Shown here: piece after piece, positions 51,166 through 59,483 of the stretch
Layout of the letters: each line of letters starts with the position of its first letter
Position numbering within the stretch: the stretch's first letter is position 1
Source of the DNA: Ravibacter sp037191015
GTDB lineage: Bacteria > Bacteroidota > Bacteroidia > Cytophagales > Spirosomataceae
Assembly: GCA_037191015.1 (NCBI GenBank)
Contig: JBBCKD010000010.1
Location: 743,672-807,671, forward strand
Length of the DNA: 64,000 nt
Reading direction: 5' to 3'
The notes under the pieces: generated by a model
Seen by the model: only the letters and a program-made list of their open reading frames with translations
Databases searched by the model: none
What the model was told of the DNA's origin: nothing
Position numbers and translations under genes: made by a program

Positions 51166-52199
51166 AACAAAATGAGCAGCCTCCTAAATGGGCAATAAAA
51201 ATGCTTCGTTTTATTTGTCACCCCGATTTCCTGGAAGAAATAGAGGGTGATTTGCTTGAAAAATTTGAAAGCGATTGCAGGGACGAAAATCCGTCTGTCG
51301 CAAAAAGGAAACTCGGCAAAGAAGTTTTTCAGTTGATACGATTGAATATTGTTTTCAATGTAGGGGCGTACACACCGGATATAAAAAAGTGGGTTTTGCT
51401 TTTGGCTATAGCATTGTTATTTATTGCGATTTCTTTTATTCCCTTTTTATCGGGCCATTACAGTAAGCTGGCTATCGGCGCATCAGCATTGGCACAAATG
51501 GCGGGGTTCTTCGGTTTGGCGCTTATTCCGGTGGGGCTGGTATGGCTGATCATTGAACTTAGGAAAAGCAACTATAGGAACCTGAAAATAAATCGCTGGC
51601 AGAATGGCTATTATCTGTCTTTGCTGGCAGGCATACCGGTTTTGTGCTTTCTGTCTTTATTATTGATACTCGCCTTCCCCGAAATGAATGGTATAGAATG
51701 GAGTATTGCTTGCGTTGTTTTTGCGGCAATGATAGTATTCCTGTCCATCCGCATTTACCGATTAAAAAATGGGGTGCTAAATAATTTTAATACAGCACCG
51801 TTGTACCTGATACTGATTCCACTTGTAGCTTTCTGCACCAAGAATTTCCTGATAGAAAAAGTTGCCGACACGAGTAGGAGTAAAGCCATTGTTCAATCCG
51901 GACAAATTATTCGTGCATTGGACAAATACTATTTGGAGAATGGGGCCTATCCCGGTTCGTTGGATGTACTGAAAGGAAAATACCTTTTAGCCGTTCCCTG
52001 TCCGGGTATAATCGGCATAGGGCCGTACGAGTATGAAAAAACAGGTGAGACCTATCGCCTTTCATTTGTGCAATGGCTGCATTGGGGAGCGACCAAAGAA
52101 ATAGTTATTTACACCCAATCGGGCCACTCGTTTATTAAAGGGCATTTTGCAAGCTTTGATACGCACTACCCGGGATGGCGGTATTATTGGAACGACTGA
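51162..52199 (+). CDS. Permease-prefix membrane protein with pilin-like C-terminal tail
   Basis: 345 residues. Residues ~1-65 match the permease-prefix domain that normally heads MacB/FtsX-type permeases next to padR (PPKWAIKMLRFICHPDFLEEIEGDLLEKFESD). Instead of an FtsX permease there follow about six membrane helices (WVLLLAIALLFIAISFIPFL; MAGFFGLALIPVGLVWLII; SLLAGIPVLCFLSLLLIL; IACVVFAAMIVFLSI; LYLILIPLVAFC). The tail (~245-345) resembles GspG/pilin-like domains: IIRALDKYYLENGAYPGSLDVLKGKYL, then YEYEKTGETYRLSF. ATG overlaps the padR stop (ATGA). Function unknown; sensing or transport in the envelope is possible. Confidence 0.72.
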   Translation: MKQNEQPPKWAIKMLRFICHPDFLEEIEGDLLEKFESDCRDENPSVAKRKLGKEVFQLIRLNIVFNVGAYTPDIKKWVLLLAIALLFIAISFIPFLSGHYSKLAIGASALAQMAGFFGLALIPVGLVWLIIELRKSNYRNLKINRWQNGYYLSLLAGIPVLCFLSLLLILAFPEMNGIEWSIACVVFAAMIVFLSIRIYRLKNGVLNNFNTAPLYLILIPLVAFCTKNFLIEKVADTSRSKAIVQSGQIIRALDKYYLENGAYPGSLDVLKGKYLLAVPCPGIIGIGPYEYEKTGETYRLSFVQWLHWGATKEIVIYTQSGHSFIKGHFASFDTHYPGWRYYWND

Positions 52200-52243
52200 A
52201 ATATTTAAAAACGGAATCTCCATAAGCTGCAAGGTATTTGGCC

Positions 52244-52580
52244 ATGAAACATCTTTTTACTATTCTATCGGTAATGGCTATTATCGTAGCCGGTATTTCC
52301 CCTCCTTACGTTCCGGGAGACTATTAAAAAGGCGAACGGGCATTATCCTGTTTCTTTATTATCAACTATTGAAGATTACAAACCCGGTATTTCAGGTATC
52401 CCGCGTTTTCACTACGAAAGAAATGGCAATGCGTATAATATTTACTTTGAGCAGACTTCTGAGCTATTAGGTACGGAAGAAGTAGTACATTATAAAACGC
52501 ATCCTGGTTTGTCAGTGCCTGACTGGCTTAGGAGCCGGAAGTATCGTGTGGACAAAAGCAGCAGACCGGGCAGAAAATAA
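52244..52580 (+). pseudogene. Frameshifted small gene related to the pilin-like tail of its neighbour
   Basis: ATG 52244 opens a 27-codon frame with a signal-like start (MKHLFTILSVMAIIVAG) that stops at TAA 52325-52327. Skipping one T there continues for 84 codons to 52580: KKANGHYPVSLLSTIEDY, then GIPRFHYERNGNAYNIYFEQ and TEEVVHY. This matches the neighbour's tail (LENGAYPGSL, GIGPYEYEKTGETYRLSFVQ, TKEIVIY). The simplest reading is a single inserted T in an otherwise 111-residue protein; a sequencing error or +1 frameshifting at the stop codon are alternatives. The remaining ~115 bases up to the receptor gene hold its promoter. Confidence 0.65.
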
Positions 52581-52648
52581 CTATTCAAAGAAAAATTATG
52601 TCCTATTTGCTTTCTTGAAGCCAAGTGGCTCTTTTCTTTTGTTTGTAT

Positions 52649-52678
52649 TTGGTATTAGTCTAAATTGCAACGATTTTG
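52649..52678 (+). promoter_or_regulatory. Probable promoter of the large uptake cluster
   Basis: TTG (52649-52651), 19 bases and CGATTTTG (52671-52678), which keeps TTTG but lacks TA. The spacer contains ATTAGTCTAAAT (52654-52665), sharing ATTAGTCTA with the other receptor-DUF4374 promoter. The pattern suggests control by the same regulator; weak -7 match. Confidence 0.45.
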
Positions 52679-52696
52679 ATATAGGGAAATAGAAAC

Positions 52697-55126
52697 TTGC
52701 ATTTACAGAGACTTTTTATCGTAGTTTTTCTCCTGGCTGTTTCTTTTGGGGGAGGCACATTGCCTGCAATGGCCCAGAAATCAGGTGTCATTCGTGTAGT
52801 TTTGAAAGGAGAGCGCGGAGAGCCGCTGCCCCAGGCTACCGTTTACCTGCTGAATGATTCCGGGGACGAAGCGCAGCCGGTCAGGCTTAGCGATGAAGAC
52901 GGGAAGGTAGATTTTGCAGGTTTGCGGGAAGGCGACTATACCGTACTGGCCAGGCATGTCGGAAGAGAAGAGGTAAAACACCAGGTAGCGGTAGGGCCCG
53001 CTTCGGAGTTTTTAGTCGAGCTGGTTCTGAAAAATTCCGCACAGCAGCTTTCGGACCTTGTGGTCCGCGGTAAAAGCGAGACTAGGGAGGCTATGGATCA
53101 GCCGGTCAGAGCGGTGATCGTAAACACCCGTGAAGCAGGCGCTCAGCCGGTTACCCTCACCGAGCTGATCAACCGGACAGCGGGAGTCAGGATACGGCAA
53201 ACCGGCGGTCTTGGCTCGGCGCCAGATGTTTCGGTAAACGGTTTCCAGGGGAGAGGGATCCGCTATTTCAAAAACGGGATACCCCTCGATTACCTTCGTG
53301 ACGGCTACAACATCTCTTCCGTACCGGTCGAATTGCTCGAACGCGTGGAAGTATACAAAGGAGTGCTGCCGGTCGGCCTGGGAGCCGATGCCCTGGGAGG
53401 CGCGATCAACCTGGTGACGCGTACCGACGTAGGGTCGTACCTGAACCTGTCGTATGAAGCTGCTTCATTCAATACCCACAGGTCGTCGCTGAGTGCGGTT
53501 TATGCGCCTGAAGGCAGGAAATGGTATGCGGGCGCCGATCTTTTTTTCAATCACTCCGACAATGACTATAAAGCGGAGGTCAAGGTAACCGACCCCGAAA
53601 CGAGGAACCAGTACCGGGCCAGGCTGCGGATGTTTCACAATGCTTTTACCAGCTACTACGGCGAAGCTTTTGCGGGGGTTAAAGATACCCGATGGGCTGA
53701 CGAATTACGGTTGAGCCTGGCAGGATTTTCGCTCACGCGGGAACAGCAGCACCCTGCGCTGATGACAGATCCGTATGGTGCGATTACGGGTGTACAATCG
53801 TCGGTAGTACCTACAGTGAGATATAAGAAAACATTTGCCGGCGGACGTTTTTCGATCGACCAGTTCCTGGTATACAATACGGTCAATATCGGCAGGACCG
53901 ATACCCTCCGGGGCCGCTATGACTGGTTCGGGAATGTTACCTACAACCCTTCGCAGTTTGGAGAAAGCCGGCAGCCTGCCCTGTCCGATGTCGATTTCAG
54001 CAACCTGACTTCCAGGACAAACCTCAGCTATAAGCTGGATGAAACCCACAAGGCGGAGCTCAATTACGTGATCACCGAAGCGGGGAGAAAAGGAAAGGAC
54101 CCGTATGGGCCGCGGTTTGCGGGAACCGATATCGACGTACTGTCGGTTCGCACCGATTACCGCAAGCAGGTATTGGGAGCAAGCCTGGAAAGCAGGTGGT
54201 TTGACGGCCGGCTTACGAACACATTGATGGGAAAACATTACTATTACGCCTCTTCAGGCACAGATACCTGGGCGTCGCGGCCGATAGCGGAAAGCGAGAG
54301 GATTACAAAGAAAGGCAATTACTGGGGTATAGCCGAAGCGGTTAAATTTGAGCTGAACGAGCATCAGTTTATCCGGTTTTCGGCAGAAGCGGCCAACCGC
54401 CTGCCGCAGCAGGACGAGCTTTTCGGCGACGGCATCTGGGTCGTCCCCAACTTCAACCTGAACCCGGAAAGAAGCACCAACCTGAATGCAGGCTATCGCT
54501 GGCAGCGATGGAAAAAAGCTTCATTTGAAGTAAATGGCTTTTACAGGTATACAAAAGGATTGATATTGCTGATCCCGATACAGCCTCCCTATGCACAGTT
54601 TACCAATATGGATAACGTGAAAGGCTATGGCGTCGAGCTGGACGGGGCAGTACACGCGGGCCGTTTTTTCATAGTGAATGCCAATGTGACCTACCAGGAT
54701 CTGCGCCTCTTCGGGATCACCACTTCGCTCGACAAGTGGAAGAACGGCAGCCGTCTCAGGAATACGCCCTGGTTTTTTACCAATGTAGGTGTAACGGGCA
54801 ACTTCGATAAGGTATTCGGAGAACGGGATAACCTGAAAATATACCTTCATTATAATTTCCTGAAGGAGTATTACCTCGAGACGATCGCCCGCCGCCAGGA
54901 ACCCGGCGGTTTTCTCGGGCTGTTCGGCAGCGCGAAGGTCAATTCCGACCTGCTGATCCCTACCCAGCACCTTCTGAATGCCGGGGTCAATTATTCGTTC
55001 AGATCGGGGCGTGCTACTGCAGGAGTAGAGGTAAAGAACCTGCTTGACCAGGACGTTTTCGATTATTACCGCATTCAGCGGGCGGGACGGAGCATTCACC
55101 TGAAAATGGGGATATCGATCAAGTAA
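52697..55126 (+). CDS. TonB-dependent receptor paired with DUF4374 protein, copy 2
   Basis: 809 residues starting at TTG 52697; no ATG is available upstream. A signal peptide (VFLLAVSFGGGTLPAMAQ), a beta domain (GEPLPQATVYLLNDSGDEAQ), a plug with LTELINRTAGVRIRQTGG, GIRYFKNGIPLDYL and ELLERVEVYKGVLPVGLGADALGGAINLV, and a barrel ending in HLKMGISIK. Paralogue of the receptor at 44247-46709. It heads an eight-gene unit with DUF4374 lipoprotein, esterase, propeller, YceI and an ABC importer, so the ligand is probably an ester-type ferric siderophore. Confidence 0.9.
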   Translation: MHLQRLFIVVFLLAVSFGGGTLPAMAQKSGVIRVVLKGERGEPLPQATVYLLNDSGDEAQPVRLSDEDGKVDFAGLREGDYTVLARHVGREEVKHQVAVGPASEFLVELVLKNSAQQLSDLVVRGKSETREAMDQPVRAVIVNTREAGAQPVTLTELINRTAGVRIRQTGGLGSAPDVSVNGFQGRGIRYFKNGIPLDYLRDGYNISSVPVELLERVEVYKGVLPVGLGADALGGAINLVTRTDVGSYLNLSYEAASFNTHRSSLSAVYAPEGRKWYAGADLFFNHSDNDYKAEVKVTDPETRNQYRARLRMFHNAFTSYYGEAFAGVKDTRWADELRLSLAGFSLTREQQHPALMTDPYGAITGVQSSVVPTVRYKKTFAGGRFSIDQFLVYNTVNIGRTDTLRGRYDWFGNVTYNPSQFGESRQPALSDVDFSNLTSRTNLSYKLDETHKAELNYVITEAGRKGKDPYGPRFAGTDIDVLSVRTDYRKQVLGASLESRWFDGRLTNTLMGKHYYYASSGTDTWASRPIAESERITKKGNYWGIAEAVKFELNEHQFIRFSAEAANRLPQQDELFGDGIWVVPNFNLNPERSTNLNAGYRWQRWKKASFEVNGFYRYTKGLILLIPIQPPYAQFTNMDNVKGYGVELDGAVHAGRFFIVNANVTYQDLRLFGITTSLDKWKNGSRLRNTPWFFTNVGVTGNFDKVFGERDNLKIYLHYNFLKEYYLETIARRQEPGGFLGLFGSAKVNSDLLIPTQHLLNAGVNYSFRSGRATAGVEVKNLLDQDVFDYYRIQRAGRSIHLKMGISIK

Positions 55127-55181
55127 ATAGAACACAATCAATAAAAACGCTCACGTCAGGTGAGCATAACTTTAAAAGGTC

Positions 55182-56471
55182 ATGAACAAACACATATTGA
55201 AAGGCTGGATGCTGGCGGCTGCGGGGCTCGGACTTCTGGCAGGATGCGACAAGGACAAGGAGGAGCCTGATCCGGAGCCGGTAAAGGAGTACAAGTATGT
55301 CGTACAGACCTCGAGCAACCTGAGCAATGCGCAGAGACCCGGCAATATCAGGGTTTTCGACGCTTTCCCTTCCGGGAACATTTCTACGATCGACCAGTCG
55401 TTCCAGGGCCTGGGAATGGCCGGATGGCGCCCCTATGGCAACTGGCTGCTGAAGATGTTCGATTCCAAAGGCTATGAGCAGGGAATAGAACGCCTTAAGA
55501 TAGGAGCCGGCGACGTCGTGGCGGTAGATGGCTTCCTGAAAGCGGATGCTTCGGCGTTTGGCTCCGGCAATTTCGTCATTGCGGATGAGACCACCGGCTT
55601 CTATTGGGATGCGGCTACGCCGCTCAAAATCCAGAAATTCAACCCGTCAACGCTTTCCAGGATTCCCTCAGGCGAGATCGACCTGACGGCGGCCGTAAAT
55701 GAGCGCGGCGTAGATGAAGAGGGTATTAAATTCCGTTCGGTAGGCCAGAAGTTCCTCGCGGTGAAGAACGGGAAGCTGTTCGCCAACATTACCTATGCGA
55801 AAACAGATGCCGCGCAGAAAGGCTTCTGGGATGATTTTTACCCGGATGTTTATATCGCCGTGATCGATATCGCTACAGGCCAATATGAAAAGACCACGCA
55901 GATCGAAGGTACCGGCTCGATCGCCTATATCAATGACAACCCGATGTACAGCTTTGACACGAACGGAGACCTGTACATCGTATGCCAGGGAGGAGACCGC
56001 GTGAACCTGCAGGCAGGTGCTTTGGGCGGACGATCCAAGATTGCCAGGATAAAAGCAAATGAAACCAGCGTAGATGCGGCATGGTCGCTTAATATGGATG
56101 ATATCCGCAGCGACGGTAAAAGTAAGTTTGTAAGCGTCTTTGCCAAAGACGGGAAACTGGTAGTACCTATCAATAATACGCCGCTGACCGGCGGGCCGCA
56201 GGGCAATATCAACCTCACCGACATATGGGAGTTCCATATAGTGGATGTTAATACAAAAGCCCTGACGAAGGTATCGGGCATTCCTGCCGTCACGAACCCG
56301 GGAGGATCTTACGGCGCCGTAGAAATCGACGATAAGGTTTATCTGCGGGTGAGCACGGCCGATGGCAGCATGAACGGTTACTACGAGCTTAACGGCACGA
56401 CCGCTACCCGTACTTTCGACGTGACGGAAGGAGGAAGCATCCAAGGAATTTATAAAGTAGAGGTAGAATAA
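55182..56471 (+). CDS. DUF4374-like lipoprotein (XusB-like), copy 2
   Basis: 429 residues with lipobox LLAGCDKDK. Mature part: a spacer rich in Glu/Pro, then beta-rich blades (YKYVVQTSSNLSNAQRPGNIRVFDAFPSG; GNFVIADETTGFYWDAATPLKIQKF; VYIAVIDIATGQYEKTTQIEG; GDLYIVCQGGDRVN; IWEFHIVDVNTKALTKVSG). It occupies the same place behind its receptor as the gene at 42882-44234. Expected to be a surface-exposed chelate-binding partner of the receptor. A short GCTCAC/GTGAGC hairpin lies just before it (about 55149-55165). Confidence 0.83.
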   Translation: MNKHILKGWMLAAAGLGLLAGCDKDKEEPDPEPVKEYKYVVQTSSNLSNAQRPGNIRVFDAFPSGNISTIDQSFQGLGMAGWRPYGNWLLKMFDSKGYEQGIERLKIGAGDVVAVDGFLKADASAFGSGNFVIADETTGFYWDAATPLKIQKFNPSTLSRIPSGEIDLTAAVNERGVDEEGIKFRSVGQKFLAVKNGKLFANITYAKTDAAQKGFWDDFYPDVYIAVIDIATGQYEKTTQIEGTGSIAYINDNPMYSFDTNGDLYIVCQGGDRVNLQAGALGGRSKIARIKANETSVDAAWSLNMDDIRSDGKSKFVSVFAKDGKLVVPINNTPLTGGPQGNINLTDIWEFHIVDVNTKALTKVSGIPAVTNPGGSYGAVEIDDKVYLRVSTADGSMNGYYELNGTTATRTFDVTEGGSIQGIYKVEVE

Positions 56472-56472
56472 C

Positions 56473-57648
56473 GTGAATCTTAAAGCTTTCTGTACGGCGG
56501 TCCTGGCGGCATGGGGGGTGGTATCCCATGCCCAGCATACGGTTACTATCGAAGTGACCGGGCGCCCGGACCTGCATGAAAATGAACCGTTTTTCCTTAC
56601 AGGAAGCTTCCAGAGATGGCAGCCGGCAGAAGAGAAATGGCAGATGAAGCCGGATGAAAACGGCCGGTATGTCATGAAGGTGCCTGGTATAAAGCCGGAC
56701 TTCCTGCTGGAGTTCAAGTTTACGCGCGGAAGCTGGAAGACACTGGAAAGCACGGCCGACGGCCGGCTGGAGTCGCCCCGGACAGCCACGATAAGAAGCG
56801 ATACCACCATCAGGTGCGTGATCGAAGCCTGGCGTGATGATTTTCCCCCGTCGACCGCCTCACCGCAGGTAACCTTGCTGAGCGACTCTTTTTATATGCC
56901 GCAGCTGGAGCGTTATCGCCGTATCTGGATCTATCTTCCGAAAGACTATGCTACTTCCGGCAAGCGCTACCCGGTATTGTATATGCAGGATGGGCAGGAT
57001 CTGTTCGATGAAGCCACATCGGAAGGAAGGATAGGTCCGCTGGAATGGAACGTCGACGAAACCGTCGATAAGGCGGACAGGCCGTGCATCGTGGTGGCGG
57101 TAGATCATCACAGCGATAAGGCAGGGCGCATTAAAGAGTATTATCTTGAAGGAAACCAGGATTACCCGGAGGTAGAAGGCGGGCGGTATCTGTCGTTTCT
57201 GATCAATACTTTGAAGCCTTATATCGACAGCAACTACCGGACGATCCCCGACAGCAGGCATACCGCACTGGCAGGAAGCTCCATGGGAGGGCTGTTTACG
57301 CTTTATTCAGGGTTGCGCAGGCCCGATGTTTTTGGTATCCTGGGTGTTCTGTCACCCTCTATCTGGCTGGATTACGGCAATATCTACAAAGAGATCGACC
57401 GGATCGGGAAGCCTTCCGAAGTGAGCAGGCAGCGCTATTTTTTTTATGCCGGCGGTAATGAAAGCAGGCTGAAGCCCGATAGCAGCTTCGTGAGAATGCA
57501 CGATGATGTATCCGAAGCCATGGCTGCATTAAAGAAGAAGGTAAGCCCGGAAATGCAGGTAAGAGTGAATCCGGCAGGACGTCACGGCGCTGTATACTGG
57601 CGAATGATATTCCCTGAACTATATACCTGGATAAGCAGGGATTGGTAA
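56473..57648 (+). CDS. Fes/IroE-like esterase with N-terminal beta domain
   Basis: 391 residues starting at GTG 56473, one base after the DUF4374 stop. A signal peptide ends VVSHAQ. Residues ~22-110 form a beta-sandwich like starch-binding or glycogen-binding modules (FFLTGSFQRWQPAEEKWQM). Residues ~125-391 form an alpha/beta-hydrolase of the enterochelin-esterase group: LPKDYATSGKRYPVLYMQDGQ, nucleophile in LAGSSMGGLFTLY, and a histidine in GRHGAVYW. The N-terminal domain also recalls the one in Fes enzymes. In this cluster it would hydrolyse a siderophore in the periplasm to release iron. Confidence 0.87.
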   Translation: MNLKAFCTAVLAAWGVVSHAQHTVTIEVTGRPDLHENEPFFLTGSFQRWQPAEEKWQMKPDENGRYVMKVPGIKPDFLLEFKFTRGSWKTLESTADGRLESPRTATIRSDTTIRCVIEAWRDDFPPSTASPQVTLLSDSFYMPQLERYRRIWIYLPKDYATSGKRYPVLYMQDGQDLFDEATSEGRIGPLEWNVDETVDKADRPCIVVAVDHHSDKAGRIKEYYLEGNQDYPEVEGGRYLSFLINTLKPYIDSNYRTIPDSRHTALAGSSMGGLFTLYSGLRRPDVFGILGVLSPSIWLDYGNIYKEIDRIGKPSEVSRQRYFFYAGGNESRLKPDSSFVRMHDDVSEAMAALKKKVSPEMQVRVNPAGRHGAVYWRMIFPELYTWISRDW

Positions 57649-57715
57649 GGGGTACAGAGTGTCCCCGGGAATACGGGGGTTTGTTGATTATAATAAAACT
57701 AAATTAATTTAAAAG

Positions 57716-58816
57716 ATGAAACTCATTAACGAATGTCTGGCTTTCTCAAAGAACGGGTTGCTCCTGGCGGGATTGACCGTATGTATAGCAGCGCCATTAT
57801 CGTCCACAGCCCAGAAGTCTGAAAAGACTGCCAAGATTGGAGGCGCAGGGGTATATGAGCTCGCAGTCAGCGAATCTACAGGGGCGGTCTACGTGGCTGC
57901 AGCGGGCTCGAGGAATGCACCCGGCGGCAAGATCTACAAGCTGGATCCCGGGAGCCTGGCCGTTACAGACAGCATAGACGCGAAAGACACACCTCCGTTC
58001 GGGGTAGGGCTCAATGATAAAACGCAAACGCTCTATACCTCCAATACCAGGACGAATTCGGTAAGCGCGATCGATCTCAAAAGCGGTAAAATTGTTGCTG
58101 TTATCGGGAACGGCCAGGAAAAATCGCATACCCGCGAGGTACTTGTGGATGAAACCAGGAACAGGGTATATGTATCGGATGTCGGCGAGGGGAGCAGCAT
58201 CTGGGTGATAGACGGCAATACAAACACCTACCTGTATTCGATAGAAAACACCGGGAAGACTACGACCGGGCTTGCCCTTGATCCGGAAAAGCAGGTTCTC
58301 TATGTGACCAATATGGGAACCAATGAGATCGGCGTAGTAGACCTGGAAGCCAGGAAGCTGGTGAAGTCATACAGCGCTCACGGCGAGCGGCCGGTCAACC
58401 TGGTGCTGGACAAGTCTACCGGGCGGTTGTTTGTAGTGGACCAGGGTACCAACGAGGTCAACGTGATCAAAGCCGAATCAGGAGAGCTGATCAGTAAAAT
58501 ACCGGCCGGCAAAGGCGCCCTCGGGATTAAAATGGACCCGGCCCGCAAGCGCGTTTATACCGCCAACCGCCAGGACGGCACGGTAACTGTGATCGATACC
58601 GACTCCTATAAAGTTTTAGGAACGCTCGAAGCGGGCTCTGCGCCCAATACGGTAGTGGTAAATACCAAAACAGGTGCGGCTTACGTGACGAATAAGACAA
58701 AGCCCATGCAGAGACCGCAGGGCGGAGGACAACAGGCACAGGGCGGCCAACGCCAGGCGCCCCCTGCTCCCGCCCCGGATCCGCTCGGCGATACGGTCAC
58801 GTTAATTCTGCCGTAG
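57716..58816 (+). CDS. YncE-like secreted beta-propeller protein
   Basis: 366 residues. A signal peptide (LLLAGLTVCIAAPLSSTAQ) precedes about seven repeated blades with the YVTN-type pattern (GAVYVAAAGSRNAPGGKIYKLD; TLYTSNTRTNSVSAIDLKSGKIV; RVYVSDVGEGSSIWVIDG; VLYVTNMGTNEIGVVDLEARK; RLFVVDQGTNEVNVI; RVYTANRQDGTVTVIDTDSYKVLGTLEAG). The C-terminus is a Gln/Gly/Pro-rich linker. E. coli YncE is iron-regulated and associated with TonB receptors, which agrees with this setting. Role in capture or signalling is inferred. Confidence 0.87.
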   Translation: MKLINECLAFSKNGLLLAGLTVCIAAPLSSTAQKSEKTAKIGGAGVYELAVSESTGAVYVAAAGSRNAPGGKIYKLDPGSLAVTDSIDAKDTPPFGVGLNDKTQTLYTSNTRTNSVSAIDLKSGKIVAVIGNGQEKSHTREVLVDETRNRVYVSDVGEGSSIWVIDGNTNTYLYSIENTGKTTTGLALDPEKQVLYVTNMGTNEIGVVDLEARKLVKSYSAHGERPVNLVLDKSTGRLFVVDQGTNEVNVIKAESGELISKIPAGKGALGIKMDPARKRVYTANRQDGTVTVIDTDSYKVLGTLEAGSAPNTVVVNTKTGAAYVTNKTKPMQRPQGGGQQAQGGQRQAPPAPAPDPLGDTVTLILP

Positions 58817-58828
58817 AGTTCCGCTAAA

Positions 58829-58889
58829 CTCTGTGCTCTCTGTGTCTTTGTGGTGAAAAAACTACCACAGGGACACGAAGGGTACAGAG
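58829..58889. repeat. REP-like hairpin between propeller and yceI genes
   Basis: GTGTCTTTGTGGT (58842-58854) pairs with ACCACAGGGACAC (58864-58876) over 13 bp with two G-U pairs, and CTCTGT/ACAGAG (58829-58834, 58884-58889) closes an outer stem. This kind of CTCTGTGTC...GTGGT element is dispersed in many genomes. It may stabilise the upstream mRNA. Confidence 0.6.
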
Positions 58890-58904
58890 GTTACCAAAAA
58901 AGCT

Positions 58905-59438
58905 ATGAAAATAAAGATATTCCGGATACTTTCGCTCCTGTTCGTTGCAGGGCTGCTAGCATTCAGCTTCTTCCGGCAATGGACGATAAAAGAAGGTTAT
59001 AGCATTGCCATCGACAACTTCGACATAACCGGCAAGTTTGAAAAATTCAGCGGGAGCATCGTTTTTGATGAAAACAGCCTCGATAAATCGTTCTTTAAAG
59101 TAAAGGTAGATGTGAAATCCCTCAGCACCGGCAACATTCTCAAAACCAAAAGCGCGCTGAGCTCCGAGTGGTTTCACGCGTCACAGTATCCGGCTATAGA
59201 TTTCGCCTCGTCTAAGGTAGAGAAGGCAGGGGCTACGTACAAGGTTACGGGAGATCTGACCATCCGGGGTATCACCAGGCCGGTCACCATTCCGTTTGCC
59301 TTTGTAAACGAGGGGAGCGAGGGTGTTTTTTCCGGCGAGTTTGTTGTAAATCGCATTGATTTTGAAGTGGGAAGCGAAGAGTCTGAAGTGGAGTATGATG
59401 TGAAAGTCATCATCAAGGTCCCCGTTAAACGATCATAA
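58905..59438 (+). CDS. YceI-family protein
   Basis: 177 residues. An N-terminal hydrophobic segment (ILSLLFVAGLLAFSFF) is a signal or anchor. The rest is the lipocalin-like YceI barrel: NFDITGKFEKFSGSIVFDENSLDKSFFKVKVDVKSLSTGN, SSEWFHASQYPAIDFASSKVEK, YKVTGDLTIRGITRPVTIPF. YceI proteins bind isoprenoid-type lipids such as polyprenyl quinones. Its presence in an iron-uptake cluster is unusual; it might carry a reductant or a hydrophobic ligand. Confidence 0.87.
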   Translation: MKIKIFRILSLLFVAGLLAFSFFRQWTIKEGYSIAIDNFDITGKFEKFSGSIVFDENSLDKSFFKVKVDVKSLSTGNILKTKSALSSEWFHASQYPAIDFASSKVEKAGATYKVTGDLTIRGITRPVTIPFAFVNEGSEGVFSGEFVVNRIDFEVGSEESEVEYDVKVIIKVPVKRS

Positions 59439-59483
59439 CAGATTCCCGGGAGTTGAAGAAGCCGTATTAAAAAAGGTATTAAA

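Noticed and set aside
52147..52470. 107-codon frame across the end of the permease-prefix gene and the frameshifted gene
   Set aside because: It is a third reading phase; the pilin-like similarity is in the other two phases.
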